64,000 nt of DNA from Methyloceanibacter stevinii. GTDB lineage: Bacteria > Pseudomonadota > Alphaproteobacteria > Rhizobiales > Methyloligellaceae. The stretch covers positions 496,001 to 560,000 of the forward strand of contig NZ_LPWE01000010.1 of assembly GCF_001723355.1 (NCBI RefSeq). The letters run 5' to 3'. Below, piece by piece: positions 28,437 through 37,118 of this stretch (position 1 is the first letter of the stretch; every line of letters begins with the position of its first letter). Both the position numbers and the translations under genes were made by a program. The notes beneath the pieces are model-generated. The model was not told where the DNA came from. It worked only from the letters and a program-made list of their open reading frames with translations, and ran no database searches.

Positions 28437-29213
28437 GTGAGTTTCAGTTCGGCTTTGGATTTGAACCGCTGGCACCGGTGGCTATATGTCGCCTGGTTCA
28501 ACTTCGTCGTTACCTACCGGAATACGACGCTGGGCCCGTTCTGGCTTCTTGCCGGGCCAGCGTTGTTTGTTGTTGTCCTCGGCGGCCTTTATTCGCATGT
28601 AAATACCGTCGACCCGAATGTCTTCATCCCGTACTTGGCAGTTGGTGTCATCCTATGGACGCTTATCGGTGGCTTCGTAACGAAAAGCACAACAGTATAT
28701 CAGCGTAATCGCGCACAGATCCTTCAAGGCTCTATGACTCTGATAGAGATTACAGTAGTAGATGTGATCTCAATATTATTGCAGTTCCTTCACCAGCTTC
28801 TTATAGTTGTTGTTGTTTTCCTTGTTTACAGTCACCAGCTATCTATATATGCATTCGTTAGCTTGATAGGAATTGGGATTCTCGTGGCCAATGGCATTTG
28901 GTTGTCGATAGTCTTCGGCATCATTGGCGCCCGCTATCGCGATCTTCATCAGGTCATATCCGCGATTATGCGCGTCGCCTTCCTGGCTACGCCGATTATT
29001 TGGATGGCGACATCAGGTCGCGGACAAGCGCTTGGAATTTACCTGCTATTCAACCCATTTTATCACTTCCTGGAGATCGTTCGCGCGCCACTCCTCGGGA
29101 TGCCGATCTCGATAACGACTTGGATCTTTGTCCTCTCCGTGACGATTGGCGGGTTTGTCCTGGCGAACCAGATGCACAGACGCTATGCGCGGCTCGTGCC
29201 GTTGTGGGTGTGA
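28437..29213 (+). CDS. wzm: ABC-type polysaccharide export permease (Wzm/KpsM family)
   Basis: ABC-2 type permease of 258 residues with six hydrophobic helices. It carries a polysaccharide on its lipid carrier across the inner membrane with Wzt. The N-terminal TYRNTTLGPFWLLAGPALFV and the LLFNPFYHFLEIVRAPLLG region are typical of the family. GTG 28437 follows AGAGG at 28425-28429 with seven bases spacing. The wzt gene starts 16 bp after the stop. Together they argue that at least one polymer of this island uses ABC export, not only Wzx/Wzy. Confidence 0.92.
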   Translation: MSFSSALDLNRWHRWLYVAWFNFVVTYRNTTLGPFWLLAGPALFVVVLGGLYSHVNTVDPNVFIPYLAVGVILWTLIGGFVTKSTTVYQRNRAQILQGSMTLIEITVVDVISILLQFLHQLLIVVVVFLVYSHQLSIYAFVSLIGIGILVANGIWLSIVFGIIGARYRDLHQVISAIMRVAFLATPIIWMATSGRGQALGIYLLFNPFYHFLEIVRAPLLGMPISITTWIFVLSVTIGGFVLANQMHRRYARLVPLWV

Positions 29214-29229
29214 GAGTGGAGATACGGCC

Positions 29230-30035
29230 GTGACCGAACTCGCACGCAAACCTGTCTCCGAAAGTGCGCCCGAGACCCATGAAGCACAGCCGCTGGTGGA
29301 AGCTAAGAACCTGGCTTTGAGGATTCCCGTCTTCAAAGCCGGCGACCGATCCGTCAGGATCAGTCCATCGCGGCTCCTTACGGATCTCTATTTTCGGCGC
29401 ACTAAGCGAGCTGTCACGACACTTCTTGATGATGTCTCCTTCAGGGTGCGTCACGGAGAGCGGCTTGGAATCATCGGAGCGAATGGCGCCGGCAAAAGTA
29501 CTTTGCTTCGGGTTCTGGCGGGAATCTACACGCCAAGCAGTGGCGAATTGATTGTTCGCGGCACGGCCAAAGGCCTGTTTGATGTCTCGCTCGGTATGCT
29601 GCAGGACGCGACGGGGCTTGAGAACATCTATATGCGGGGGCTTCAGATGGGGCTCAGCTTTCGCGAAATCAGAGACCTAGTTCCTGGCATCGTCGAGTTC
29701 ACAGAGCTTGGAGACGCGATCGAGAAGCCCTTCAACACATACTCGAGCGGCATGCGGCTAAGGCTCGCGGTTAGCATCTCGACTATGGTCGAACCCGACA
29801 TTCTCCTTTTGGATGAATGGCTGGGGGCAGGCGACGCGCGGTTCGGAGGAAAGGTCAAGGACCGCATGAACGCTTTGGTGGAAAAAAGCCGTGGCCTAAT
29901 AATGCTACGCACAACGAAGAGTTAATGAAAAGTCTCTGCACCCATGGGTTGGTGCTTAGGAAGGGCATATGCCTATTTCATGGCCCGCTCGACGACGCTC
30001 TGGCCTGCTACAGTGAGGCTTGCGCAGGCACATGA
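29230..30035 (+). CDS. wzt: ABC-type polysaccharide export ATPase (Wzt/KpsT family), frameshifted near 29905
   Basis: ATP-binding partner of Wzm, 268 residues after repair. Walker A is IGANGAGKSTLLRVLAGIY, the signature motif is NTYSSGMRLRLAVSIS, Walker B is DILLLDEWLGAGD. The open frame ends at 29925 just after GLIM. One added base near 29905 yields the expected H-loop ATHNEELMKSL and a stop at 30035. As in KpsT, the protein ends soon after the ATPase domain, so there is no C-terminal sugar-binding domain of the kind seen in Wzt of E. coli O8/O9a. Start GTG 29230 has GGAG nine bases upstream. About 35 residues precede the usual start of the domain. Confidence 0.9.
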
Positions 30036-30075
30036 TCATGTGCCCCGTGCCACCACGTCAGGCGTAGATTTCACC

Positions 30076-31095
30076 CTACACTCGGGGCCAAAGTGCTCGC
30101 TGTGGCCAACTCTCACCAGCACACAGCAATTCGACATCACGTACAAACGAATCCGGCCCATAAGTCGACCAAAGCTGCTTTAGAGCCTGCCGCTTAAGGG
30201 CCATTAAGGAGCTATCCTGCGCCATCGCCTCAAGGCGATCTGGCAGGCCCTTTACCGCATCGACGGTCTCCGGACAGAATATGGCAGCTGCCTCCCATAG
30301 GGCCCCAACTCCTGGCGGATCGTAAGTCTCGGACATGATAACGGGAATACAGCCGGACCCAATCGCCTCCCAAAGGCGGATTGTATTTGGGCCTGTTCCT
30401 GAGGGGCATAAGCAAAAGACGCTGTCGCGGAGCGCAGAAATATGCTGTTCGCTTGCCGCATCATCAATCAACCCGTCCGGGTTCTTGGCTCTCATGCCGA
30501 CTTGATACTCATAAACAACTTTTTGATAGTGCCAGCTGTCACGTCCAACGACCAAGCCTCGACTGTCTTCAGACAATATTCGGAGGATTATTGCCCGAAC
30601 GTCGGTTAGATACTTCGGGTGCTCTCCAAGTCCGACAAAAGAAAAAAGAAGCGGCCTTTGACCCTGCTGATCGAGTCCGCCCCGAGCGTATTGCACAGGG
30701 AAAAGGGGGAAGGGGTGTAGTCGTATCGTGTGGTCGCCACATACCAAAGAGTCCACGCCTTTCACTTTGTGCGACCAGAATATGTCAGTAATTCCTAAAT
30801 ACCCGAAAGTTTTTAGCCAGTGCATCATGTTTATATGCTGACACACGGTTGCGCGCTGTATCCAGCGCTTGACCTCTCGTCTTATGTTGAAGAGATCCGC
30901 AATCATGGGCTTGAGGCGCGGGTCGCCCTGCTTTTTACCGAGAAGGTCTATGAGCGTGGCCCAAGGAAATCCGATATAGACAAAATCGCTATTGCTTACG
31001 GCGGAATGACGAATTTGGTCCGTCGCATAGCGCTCCGTGATCGCCGGCCACTGCCAGTCATAAGCCTCACTCGGGGGTGCCGTGATTATGTCCAT
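30076..31095 (-). CDS. Exostosin-family glycosyltransferase (GT47-like)
   Basis: Protein of 339 residues with the exostosin domain: CGDHTIRLHPFPLFP near the middle, LLFSFVGLGEHPKYLTDVR, and the donor-binding signature FCLCPSGTGPNTIRLWEAIG followed by SGCIPVIMSETYDPPG. Eukaryotic exostosins build heparan sulfate or plant cell-wall glycans; bacterial members sit in polysaccharide loci and transfer unknown sugars. AAGG lies before ATG 31095. A tandem 20-bp repeat lies upstream at 31129-31168. It ends 40 bp from wzt in convergent orientation and is last of the sqdB group. Confidence 0.8.
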   Translation of the reverse strand: MDIITAPPSEAYDWQWPAITERYATDQIRHSAVSNSDFVYIGFPWATLIDLLGKKQGDPRLKPMIADLFNIRREVKRWIQRATVCQHINMMHWLKTFGYLGITDIFWSHKVKGVDSLVCGDHTIRLHPFPLFPVQYARGGLDQQGQRPLLFSFVGLGEHPKYLTDVRAIILRILSEDSRGLVVGRDSWHYQKVVYEYQVGMRAKNPDGLIDDAASEQHISALRDSVFCLCPSGTGPNTIRLWEAIGSGCIPVIMSETYDPPGVGALWEAAAIFCPETVDAVKGLPDRLEAMAQDSSLMALKRQALKQLWSTYGPDSFVRDVELLCAGESWPQRALWPRV

Positions 31096-31868
31096 GCCTT
31101 CAGTCCGATTTCGCTCGAAGTCCGCAATATCAAATGGTGTTCAGCGGCATCAAATGGTTTTCAGCGGCGCGTCCATAAGTCTGGGGCGGGATCGGTTTCA
31201 ACTGCGGCCAATTTGATGCCCCCAGCCTGCGCGTTGCTGGTTGCCCAGGGCCGCCCGCATGAGAGCCAACATGCGCAACCAGCGCGCAATTCTCCCATCC
31301 GAAGGATCCAGGTTGCGCGCCTGCGGCAGTAGGAACTGCGATCCTGTGCAAATAGTGGTCATTTTTCGGGGTCCGCCTGGCCGCATTTGCTTGGCTGGAA
31401 CCGAAAGATGAGACGCTCACTCCCTCCTAATCGAATGCGCGTTGTGGTTCCTACGAAGTTATATTTGTGCTGGCCAGCGCTAACAGCCTCTGCCGTGCCA
31501 AAGAATTGAAAAATTGGGTGCTCGTGCCGCATGCGCCTCTCCACGAGCGTTTGTCGGCTGGGCTGCAGAGCGGACACCGGCCTGGACCAGGATTTATCCG
31601 CCATCGCAAACAGCCTCCCAGAAGGTTACAAACGCGCGCCGAATGCACGCTAGAGGCGAGTCCTCGTACTCCCGACGACAGAAATTTTGGCTTGAGTGGA
31701 ACTGCAGCCGACCAGGTGGGCTTGCGGACAAGTCCTGTGCCCGCCGCGAATAACGCAATCTGTTTTCCACGAGATGCGAGAATTCTTGGGACCGCGTCGA
31801 TAGACCAAGTCGCGACAACATGGGTAGCGCCCGCTTCTTTGCCCGCCGGGGTCTATCCAGTGGGTTCT
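31096..31868. other. Long region without an intact gene; decayed coding sequence likely
   Basis: No frame here gives a complete recognisable protein. On the minus strand between about 31800 and 31360 short stretches look protein-like but change frame: a segment with VATWSIDAVPRILASRGKQI, one with FWEAVCDGG, and one with FGTAEAVSAGQHKYNFVG. They could be the scattered remains of a glycosyltransferase or methyltransferase gene. I cannot name the parent family. A tandem repeat occupies 31129-31168. The sulfotransferase on the left strand of this gap ends at 31869. Confidence 0.35.
31129..31168. repeat. Tandem direct repeat, 2 x 20 bp
   Basis: Two adjacent copies of 20 bp, atcaaatggtgttcagcggc at 31129-31148 and the same with one changed base (g to t at the eleventh position) at 31149-31168. 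It lies 34-73 bp upstream of the start of the exostosin-like gene on the minus strand. It could be a protein-binding site in its leader or a slippage duplication. Confidence 0.8.
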
Positions 31869-32708
31869 TTATCGACGGACTTGCAGGAACCCATAGCGAA
31901 GCATTAGGGGCCACGTTAACGCAGTCACAAGAATGCGAACGCTTTTGGGAATCTGGGCTTTCCATGTCGTGTCTTGTTCCACGATGACTCGCGCCCGGTT
32001 GCGTATCTCGTTGCCGCCCATGGAATGGCAATTCTCATTGCGTTCGATGACGACGTCCTCGAGCCGGCCGACGGGGCCCAATGACTTCAGAGAGTCCGGA
32101 AAGCCCCGCTGGAGTAGCTCATCGTAGTTCACCCGGACCGAGGCTTCGTGATGGCAGAAACGATAGAGCTCTGCCGCGAGGTTCGCGCCAATCCAACTGA
32201 AGGCTGTCAACGCGGCAACTCCAAGCTGATAGGCGTGGCGATGAACGTGATCGCCCCGTAGGCGCCAGCGTATAACGGACCAGACGCAAGCGCGGGGATC
32301 GCGCACTAGGTGAACAAGCTGGAGCGGATACGACAGATGGCGCCTCAGATAGAACGGCCGGAAGGCGTTGTGGCGGGCCGTCTTGGACGAATCGATGATG
32401 AATTCATGATCAGTCAGCGTCGCAATCGACTCCAGCATCGCTAGATGGCTCTTGAGGCTGGCGTCGGTGTGGGGCAGGTGCTTCAGCGGCTCGGGCAAGG
32501 TGCTCCAGATTCGACAGGCCATGAGCTGTTCACCGCATGCGCAGTAGTGCTTAGGCCGGTCGAGGAAGCGGGGTGCCATGACGACCTCACCGAGATCAAG
32601 CACGCCCTTTTGCAATGACATAATGCGTCCGAGCACTGTCGAGCCGCTTCGTCCGTATCCGGCGAGGTAGACGAGCTTCTTTCCAGCTTGCGCGTTGTCT
32701 CTTGCCAT
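31869..32708 (-). CDS. Sulfotransferase family protein
   Basis: Protein of 279 residues. YLAGYGRSGSTVLGRIMS near residue 14 is the PAPS 5'-phosphosulfate loop; FIIDSSKTARHNA and LVHLVRDPRACVWSVIR near 130 form the second strand and 3'-phosphate site, as in carbohydrate sulfotransferases. Cysteines in HYCACGEQLMAC may bind a metal or form disulfides. TAAGGACG before ATG 32708 is a good ribosome binding site. It lies downstream of sqdB on the same strand, so sulfonation and sulfation genes are neighbours. The acceptor is unknown. Confidence 0.8.
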   Translation of the reverse strand: MARDNAQAGKKLVYLAGYGRSGSTVLGRIMSLQKGVLDLGEVVMAPRFLDRPKHYCACGEQLMACRIWSTLPEPLKHLPHTDASLKSHLAMLESIATLTDHEFIIDSSKTARHNAFRPFYLRRHLSYPLQLVHLVRDPRACVWSVIRWRLRGDHVHRHAYQLGVAALTAFSWIGANLAAELYRFCHHEASVRVNYDELLQRGFPDSLKSLGPVGRLEDVVIERNENCHSMGGNEIRNRARVIVEQDTTWKAQIPKSVRILVTALTWPLMLRYGFLQVRR

Positions 32709-32894
32709 CGTCCTTATTGTGCCCAGAGTCGCCAGCGCGAACGCTGCGGCTTTCTAGCTCTTTCTTTCTGAACGGCGTAGCAGAGCATGACTGCGGCCTC
32801 CCGAAGAAGTCCTTTCTCAATTCCATCGAGATAGAGTGAGCGACGCCCTCGAGCCGCTAACTAAGGCGGCGCAGCGAAAGTGTGCCGTGAGGTC

Positions 32895-34088
32895 TCAGGC
32901 GGGACCTCCGAGCCGGTCCTGCGCGTCCGCGTTCCAGGCAGAAACACAAGGGATTTTCGCCAGATCGCATCGGTGAGCATATCTCTGTGCAATGTTGTGC
33001 ACCTCTTCCATGAGGCCTGCCGCCAACGTGATGGGCTGCAACCCCATGGCAAGAAAACGAGCGTTGGCTACAAACAAATCGTTCTCGTCCGCCTCGTTGC
33101 GCGGATTGGGAACGAACTCGATCTGCGCCCCGGAGAGATCGCCAACCATCTTGGCGAGATCCCGCACGCGGTGAGTTTCGGTCATCTGATTGAGGATGTT
33201 GACTCGCTCTCCCGTCTGAGGCGGGTTCTCGATGGCGAGTTGGATGCAGCGGACGGTGTCCTGGATGTGAATGAAGGCTCGTGTTTGTCCGCCTGTGCCG
33301 TGCACCGTCAAAGGGTGCTTTACCGCCGCCTGCGCTAGGAAGCGGTTGAGAACGGTTCCATAGTCTCCGTCATAGTCGAAGCGATTGATGAGGCGTTCAT
33401 CCAGCTTCGTCTCGGCCGTTTGCGTACCCCATACAATGCCCTGGTGGAGGTCGGTGATCTTCAGCTTGTCGTTCTTGTTGTAGAAGTGGAAGAACAGCTG
33501 ATCCTGCGTCTTTGTCATGTGATAGATCGAGCCGGGATTCGCTGGATACAGGATCTCCTGATCAATTAATTCACCCTCCGGCGTCTCCATGCGGATGGAT
33601 AAATAGCCTTCTGGGATTTGCATTCCGGCCGTGCCGTATCCGTACACGCCCATAGTGCCAAGATGCACGAGGTGAACGTCGAGGCCCGACTCCACGATGG
33701 CGGCGCAGACATCGTTGGTGGCGTTGAGGTTATTGTTCACAGTGTAGCGCTTATGCGCCGACGACTTCATAGAGTAAGGCGCCGCGCGCTGTTCGGCGAA
33801 GTGCACAATGCTGTCGGGCTTCTGCTCCTCGATCAACGAAAGCAGGCGATGATAGTGCTTGCCAACTGTGAATGTGTGGAGGCCGATATTGCGGCCGGAG
33901 ACTTCCTTCCAAGCCCGGATGCGCTCGTTGATCGGCCGGACAGGCGTCAGCGATTCCGCCTCGAGTTCGATATCGATGTGCCGGCGGGACAGGTTATCAA
34001 CGATGATGACGTCATGTCCCAAATTCGACAAGTGCAGCGCCGTGGGCCAGCCGCAAAAGCCATCGCCGCCAAGTACCAGAATTTTCAT
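32895..34088 (-). CDS. sqdB: UDP-sulfoquinovose synthase
   Basis: SDR enzyme of 397 residues that makes UDP-sulfoquinovose from UDP-glucose and sulfite. Signatures are unusually clear: MKILVLGGDGFCGWPTALHL at the N terminus, SIVHFAEQRAAPYSM, HLGTMGVYGYGTAG, YHMTKTQDQLFFHFYNKND with Y-x-x-x-K, DLHQGIVWGTQTAET, and TRAFIHIQDTVRCIQLAIEN. AAGAG precedes ATG 34088. SqdB normally serves sulfolipid synthesis with SqdC, SqdD or SqdX, but none of these partners is recognisable nearby. Here it lies between a sulfotransferase and ugd in a polysaccharide island. The enzyme itself is certain; the destination of the sugar (glycan or lipid) is not. Confidence 0.95.
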   Translation of the reverse strand: MKILVLGGDGFCGWPTALHLSNLGHDVIIVDNLSRRHIDIELEAESLTPVRPINERIRAWKEVSGRNIGLHTFTVGKHYHRLLSLIEEQKPDSIVHFAEQRAAPYSMKSSAHKRYTVNNNLNATNDVCAAIVESGLDVHLVHLGTMGVYGYGTAGMQIPEGYLSIRMETPEGELIDQEILYPANPGSIYHMTKTQDQLFFHFYNKNDKLKITDLHQGIVWGTQTAETKLDERLINRFDYDGDYGTVLNRFLAQAAVKHPLTVHGTGGQTRAFIHIQDTVRCIQLAIENPPQTGERVNILNQMTETHRVRDLAKMVGDLSGAQIEFVPNPRNEADENDLFVANARFLAMGLQPITLAAGLMEEVHNIAQRYAHRCDLAKIPCVSAWNADAQDRLGGPA

Positions 34089-34587
34089 GTTTAGCTCTTC
34101 AAGAAGACGGTGTTGCGCCTGATTTTGCGAGGCATTTCGTGGTTTAGCCGATCCGAGCTGGCATTGACAACCTGAATGACCTCGCTGCCGAATGAGATGT
34201 CCGGCGCCAGTGACCGACCCTTGATCGGCCCTCGACCGGGTCGTCAGCTATGCCATCCCTAAAGCCAATCAGGTCGCATTCACAACATTCGCTAATTCGC
34301 GCTATCAGTCTGCGAAGCGTTGGATACGATCGGCGTGCTGGGCGAGGTCCGCCACATCCGTATAAGTCTCCTGGTTGCATCGGGCGCGAGGATCAAGCGC
34401 TTCCTGGATTATCACGCAATACTAGTGGTTTATGATGATTTCTAGTACTAGTCCAAAGCGTTTGTCTCCGAGGCTAGGCACCCACTTCGCCTATGAGTGT
34501 AACGTCGTGCGACCTCACGTTCCGGTATTGTTTTTATCCATCCGTAATTCTAGTAACAAGCATCGCTTGGATGAGGGAGTTGCTTGA
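34089..34587. other. Divergent intergenic region with an epimerase relic
   Basis: Space between sqdB (minus) and ugd (plus). It must hold promoters for both directions. On the minus strand at about 34320-34380 a short stretch reads P-M-Q-P-G-D and, one frame shift later, Y-T-D-V-A-D-L-A-Q-H. This fits the C-terminal part of LspL-type UDP-glucuronate epimerases. A perfect 10-bp palindrome ctagtactag lies near 34443, close to other ACTAGT words. No intact gene is present. Confidence 0.5.
34320..34380 (-). pseudogene. Short relic of an LspL-type UDP-glucuronate 4-epimerase
   Basis: The peptide P-M-Q-P-G-D followed in the next frame by Y-T-D-V-A-D-L-A-Q matches the LPLQPGD...TYADVDELV segment of the intact epimerase at the right window edge. 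Only some 20 codons are recognisable and stops interrupt both sides. It resembles the clearer relic near 42.1 kb, which begins at the same motif. Confidence 0.4.
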
Positions 34588-35916
34588 GTGAAAATTTGCA
34601 TGATTGGGGCTGGCTACGTGGGGCTGGTGTCGGCTGCGTGTTTCTCCGACTTTGGCTGGAACGTCACCTGCATTGACAAGGACGAGGGCCGTCTTGCGCT
34701 GCTCAATCGCGGTGAGATCCCGATTTACGAACCGGGGCTCGACGATCTCGTGGCTCGAAATGTCGCGGCAGGCCGGATCCAGTTTTCGGGGTCTCTGCCT
34801 GAAGCGGTCCGGGATGCGGACGTAGTGTTTCTGGCCGTCGGTACTCCCGTGCGCCGCGGCGATGGCTATGCTGATCTTACCTACGTCTTCGAGGCTGTCG
34901 AGGAGTTGGCTCCGCATATCCGGGATGGGATCGTGATTACCACGAAGTCGACTGTGCCAGTCGGTACTGGCCGTGAGATCGAGCGCCGCTTAAAGGCGCT
35001 CCGGCCGGACGCGGAGTTTGCTGTTTGTTCAAACCCCGAGTTTTTGCGGGAAGGGTCGGCCATCCGCGACTTCACGCACCCCGATCGCGTGCTTGTTGGA
35101 TGCGACGAGGGCCGCGGGCGCGATATCATGGCGCGGATTTACGAACCGCTATCGCTGCGCAGCGCGCCAGTGATGTTTGTCAGCCGCGAGTCCGCCGAAC
35201 TTGCTAAATATGCGGCGAACTCGTTCCTCGCGATGAAGATCACCTTCATCAATGAGATCGCGGATCTATGCGAAGAGGTCGGAGCAGATGTGAGCGAGGT
35301 GGCGACGGCGATCGGTGCGGATGGCCGGATTGGACCGAAATTCCTCAATCCGGGGCCAGGCTATGGCGGGTCTTGCTTCCCGAAGGATGTGAGTGCGCTG
35401 GCGCGTACGGCTCGTGAGGCCAGGGCACCTGTCACGCTTGTAGAGCAAGTCGAGAAGGTGAACATGGAGCGGAAAATCGCTATGGGCGCGCGCGTGGAAC
35501 GCGCGTCGGGCGGTTCGGTCCATGGTAAAACCATTGCTGTCCTGGGCGTTACGTTCAAACCCAATACCGACGACATGCGCGACGCGCCAAGCCTTGTGAT
35601 CCTCCCGATGTTGCAGTCTCGTGGGGCGACAGTCCGTGCGTGCGATCCACAAGGGCGTCCACAAGCGGAGCAGCTATTGCCTGACGTGGAGTGGTTCGTG
35701 GACCCGATCGAGGCCGCGCAAGGCGCGGATGTGCTGCTGGTTCTGACCGAATGGAACGAGTTCCGCGCTCTTGATCTCAAGCAATTGCGCTCGGCGATGT
35801 CCGGTGACGTTCTGGTCGATATGCGAAACGTCTATTCACCCCGACATGCACAGGACGCCGGTTTCTCCTACTCCGGAATCGGCCGTGGCACAGAGCGTGA
35901 TAGCAGCGCCCAGTAG
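34588..35916 (+). CDS. ugd: UDP-glucose 6-dehydrogenase
   Basis: Enzyme of 442 residues that oxidises UDP-glucose to UDP-glucuronate with two NAD+. MIGAGYVGLVSAACFSDFGW binds NAD; VGTPVRRGDGYADLTYV, CSNPEFLREGSAIRDF, and LNPGPGYGGSCFPKDVSALA with the catalytic Cys are all intact; LGVTFKPNTDDMRDAPSL marks the C-terminal domain. GTG 34588 is preceded by GAGGGAG. Its product can feed the LspL-type epimerase at the right edge, giving UDP-galacturonate. It follows a divergent promoter region shared with sqdB. Confidence 0.95.
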   Translation: MKICMIGAGYVGLVSAACFSDFGWNVTCIDKDEGRLALLNRGEIPIYEPGLDDLVARNVAAGRIQFSGSLPEAVRDADVVFLAVGTPVRRGDGYADLTYVFEAVEELAPHIRDGIVITTKSTVPVGTGREIERRLKALRPDAEFAVCSNPEFLREGSAIRDFTHPDRVLVGCDEGRGRDIMARIYEPLSLRSAPVMFVSRESAELAKYAANSFLAMKITFINEIADLCEEVGADVSEVATAIGADGRIGPKFLNPGPGYGGSCFPKDVSALARTAREARAPVTLVEQVEKVNMERKIAMGARVERASGGSVHGKTIAVLGVTFKPNTDDMRDAPSLVILPMLQSRGATVRACDPQGRPQAEQLLPDVEWFVDPIEAAQGADVLLVLTEWNEFRALDLKQLRSAMSGDVLVDMRNVYSPRHAQDAGFSYSGIGRGTERDSSAQ

Positions 35917-36011
35917 GGGGCCGACATCGTTTGCTAGCAACGGTCGTGCAGCGAACTTGGCTTGCCCAGCCGCTCGGGCGGACGCCATTTTGTTGAGATC
36001 GGGGGACCGCA

Positions 36012-37118
36012 ATGAAGGCAATAACCCACATCGGAACCGGCAAAGCGGGCTCGACGACAATTCAGAAAAGCACCTTCGCCAATCGAGCGGCACTCCTAGA
36101 ACATGGAATACTTATTCCACAGCTGCGGGGCTCCATTCTCCCTCACAGGGATTTGGCAGATGCCATAACAGGACAAGCAAGCCAGATGGTAACGAATCAG
36201 ATTCGTTCGACCATCGAGAATGATATCGCGTTACACAAGCCTCAAGCCCTTTTTCTGTCGAGCGAATACCTTTGCTATGGGGGCAACAACCCAGCCAACG
36301 CCACCGCGCTGCGTGATTTCTTGACCCCATGGACGAACGAGTTGGAAGCGGTGCTCTATTTAAGGGAGCCAGTAGGATTCTACGTTTCTTCCTGCCAGCA
36401 GGCGCTTAAAGCGACTGACAAAATTGTCGATCCGGCCGTTTGGAGATTTGGGTACCGTCAGTTGGTAGAGGACTGGCGAGAGCAGTATGGGGATCGCCTC
36501 ACAATTATTCCTTTTCAGGGGTCAGCTTTCCCAGAAGGGCTTGTGACAAATCTCTTCCGCCGACTGCTTCCCGATTTCGCGAATTCTGGGCTCGAGTTGG
36601 ACAACCAGAGCTCCAATCGCTCCGATCCCGTCGAGGTCTCTTGTCTGATGCAGGCGTATTTCCGTCTATGCTACCCAGGGGAACCGCGTGAATTTCGCGA
36701 TGAGGCTACTAAGCTCAATCGGTTGCTGAATCGTATTGCGATAGAAGCCGGGATTATTGGCAAGCCCCAAGTCAAGCCCCGAGTTGCCGCGACGATCCTA
36801 TCAAGTCACTTGGAAGATTTGACCTGGCTCGAAGCTGAAGAGGGGATCCGGTTTGATGGCTTAGATTACTCTGCGCATGCAGGAGAAAAGCTGCTTGAGC
36901 CCCACAATGGTCAAGTGCAGATGTCAGACATCGTCGAAGTTAAGCCTGACGAACTGCAAGCTTTAACAGCACTTGCTGCCAAGCGTGCGATGACGAAAAT
37001 CGCCAAACTAGAAGAAAAACAACAACGCTTGATGTCAGCCGAGATGGAACATGGACGCCTATCAATTTGGGCCAAACGACGCTTCAATGATCTATTTTCG
37101 CGCCGGAGAGCAACGTGA
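36012..37118 (+). CDS. Sulfotransferase-like P-loop protein (copy 2)
   Basis: Protein of 368 residues, paralogue of the one at 10200-11228. MKAITHIGTGKAGSTTIQ is the presumed PAPS-binding loop and LYLREPVGFYVSSCQQALK the 3'-phosphate region, here with R-E-P instead of R-D-P. Shared segments include QALFLSSEYL, EQYGDRLTIIPFQGSAFPEG, and LEAEEGIRFDGLD. The C terminus adds a helical, charged stretch (AKLEEKQQRLMSAEMEHGRL) that may be a short coiled coil. GGGGGACC lies just before ATG 36012. Its DNA is more AT-rich than ugd upstream. Confidence 0.65.
   Translation: MKAITHIGTGKAGSTTIQKSTFANRAALLEHGILIPQLRGSILPHRDLADAITGQASQMVTNQIRSTIENDIALHKPQALFLSSEYLCYGGNNPANATALRDFLTPWTNELEAVLYLREPVGFYVSSCQQALKATDKIVDPAVWRFGYRQLVEDWREQYGDRLTIIPFQGSAFPEGLVTNLFRRLLPDFANSGLELDNQSSNRSDPVEVSCLMQAYFRLCYPGEPREFRDEATKLNRLLNRIAIEAGIIGKPQVKPRVAATILSSHLEDLTWLEAEEGIRFDGLDYSAHAGEKLLEPHNGQVQMSDIVEVKPDELQALTALAAKRAMTKIAKLEEKQQRLMSAEMEHGRLSIWAKRRFNDLFSRRRAT

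Noticed and set aside
31129-31168. Possible CRISPR array
   Set aside because: Two directly adjacent 20-bp copies without spacers and without cas genes; only a tandem repeat.
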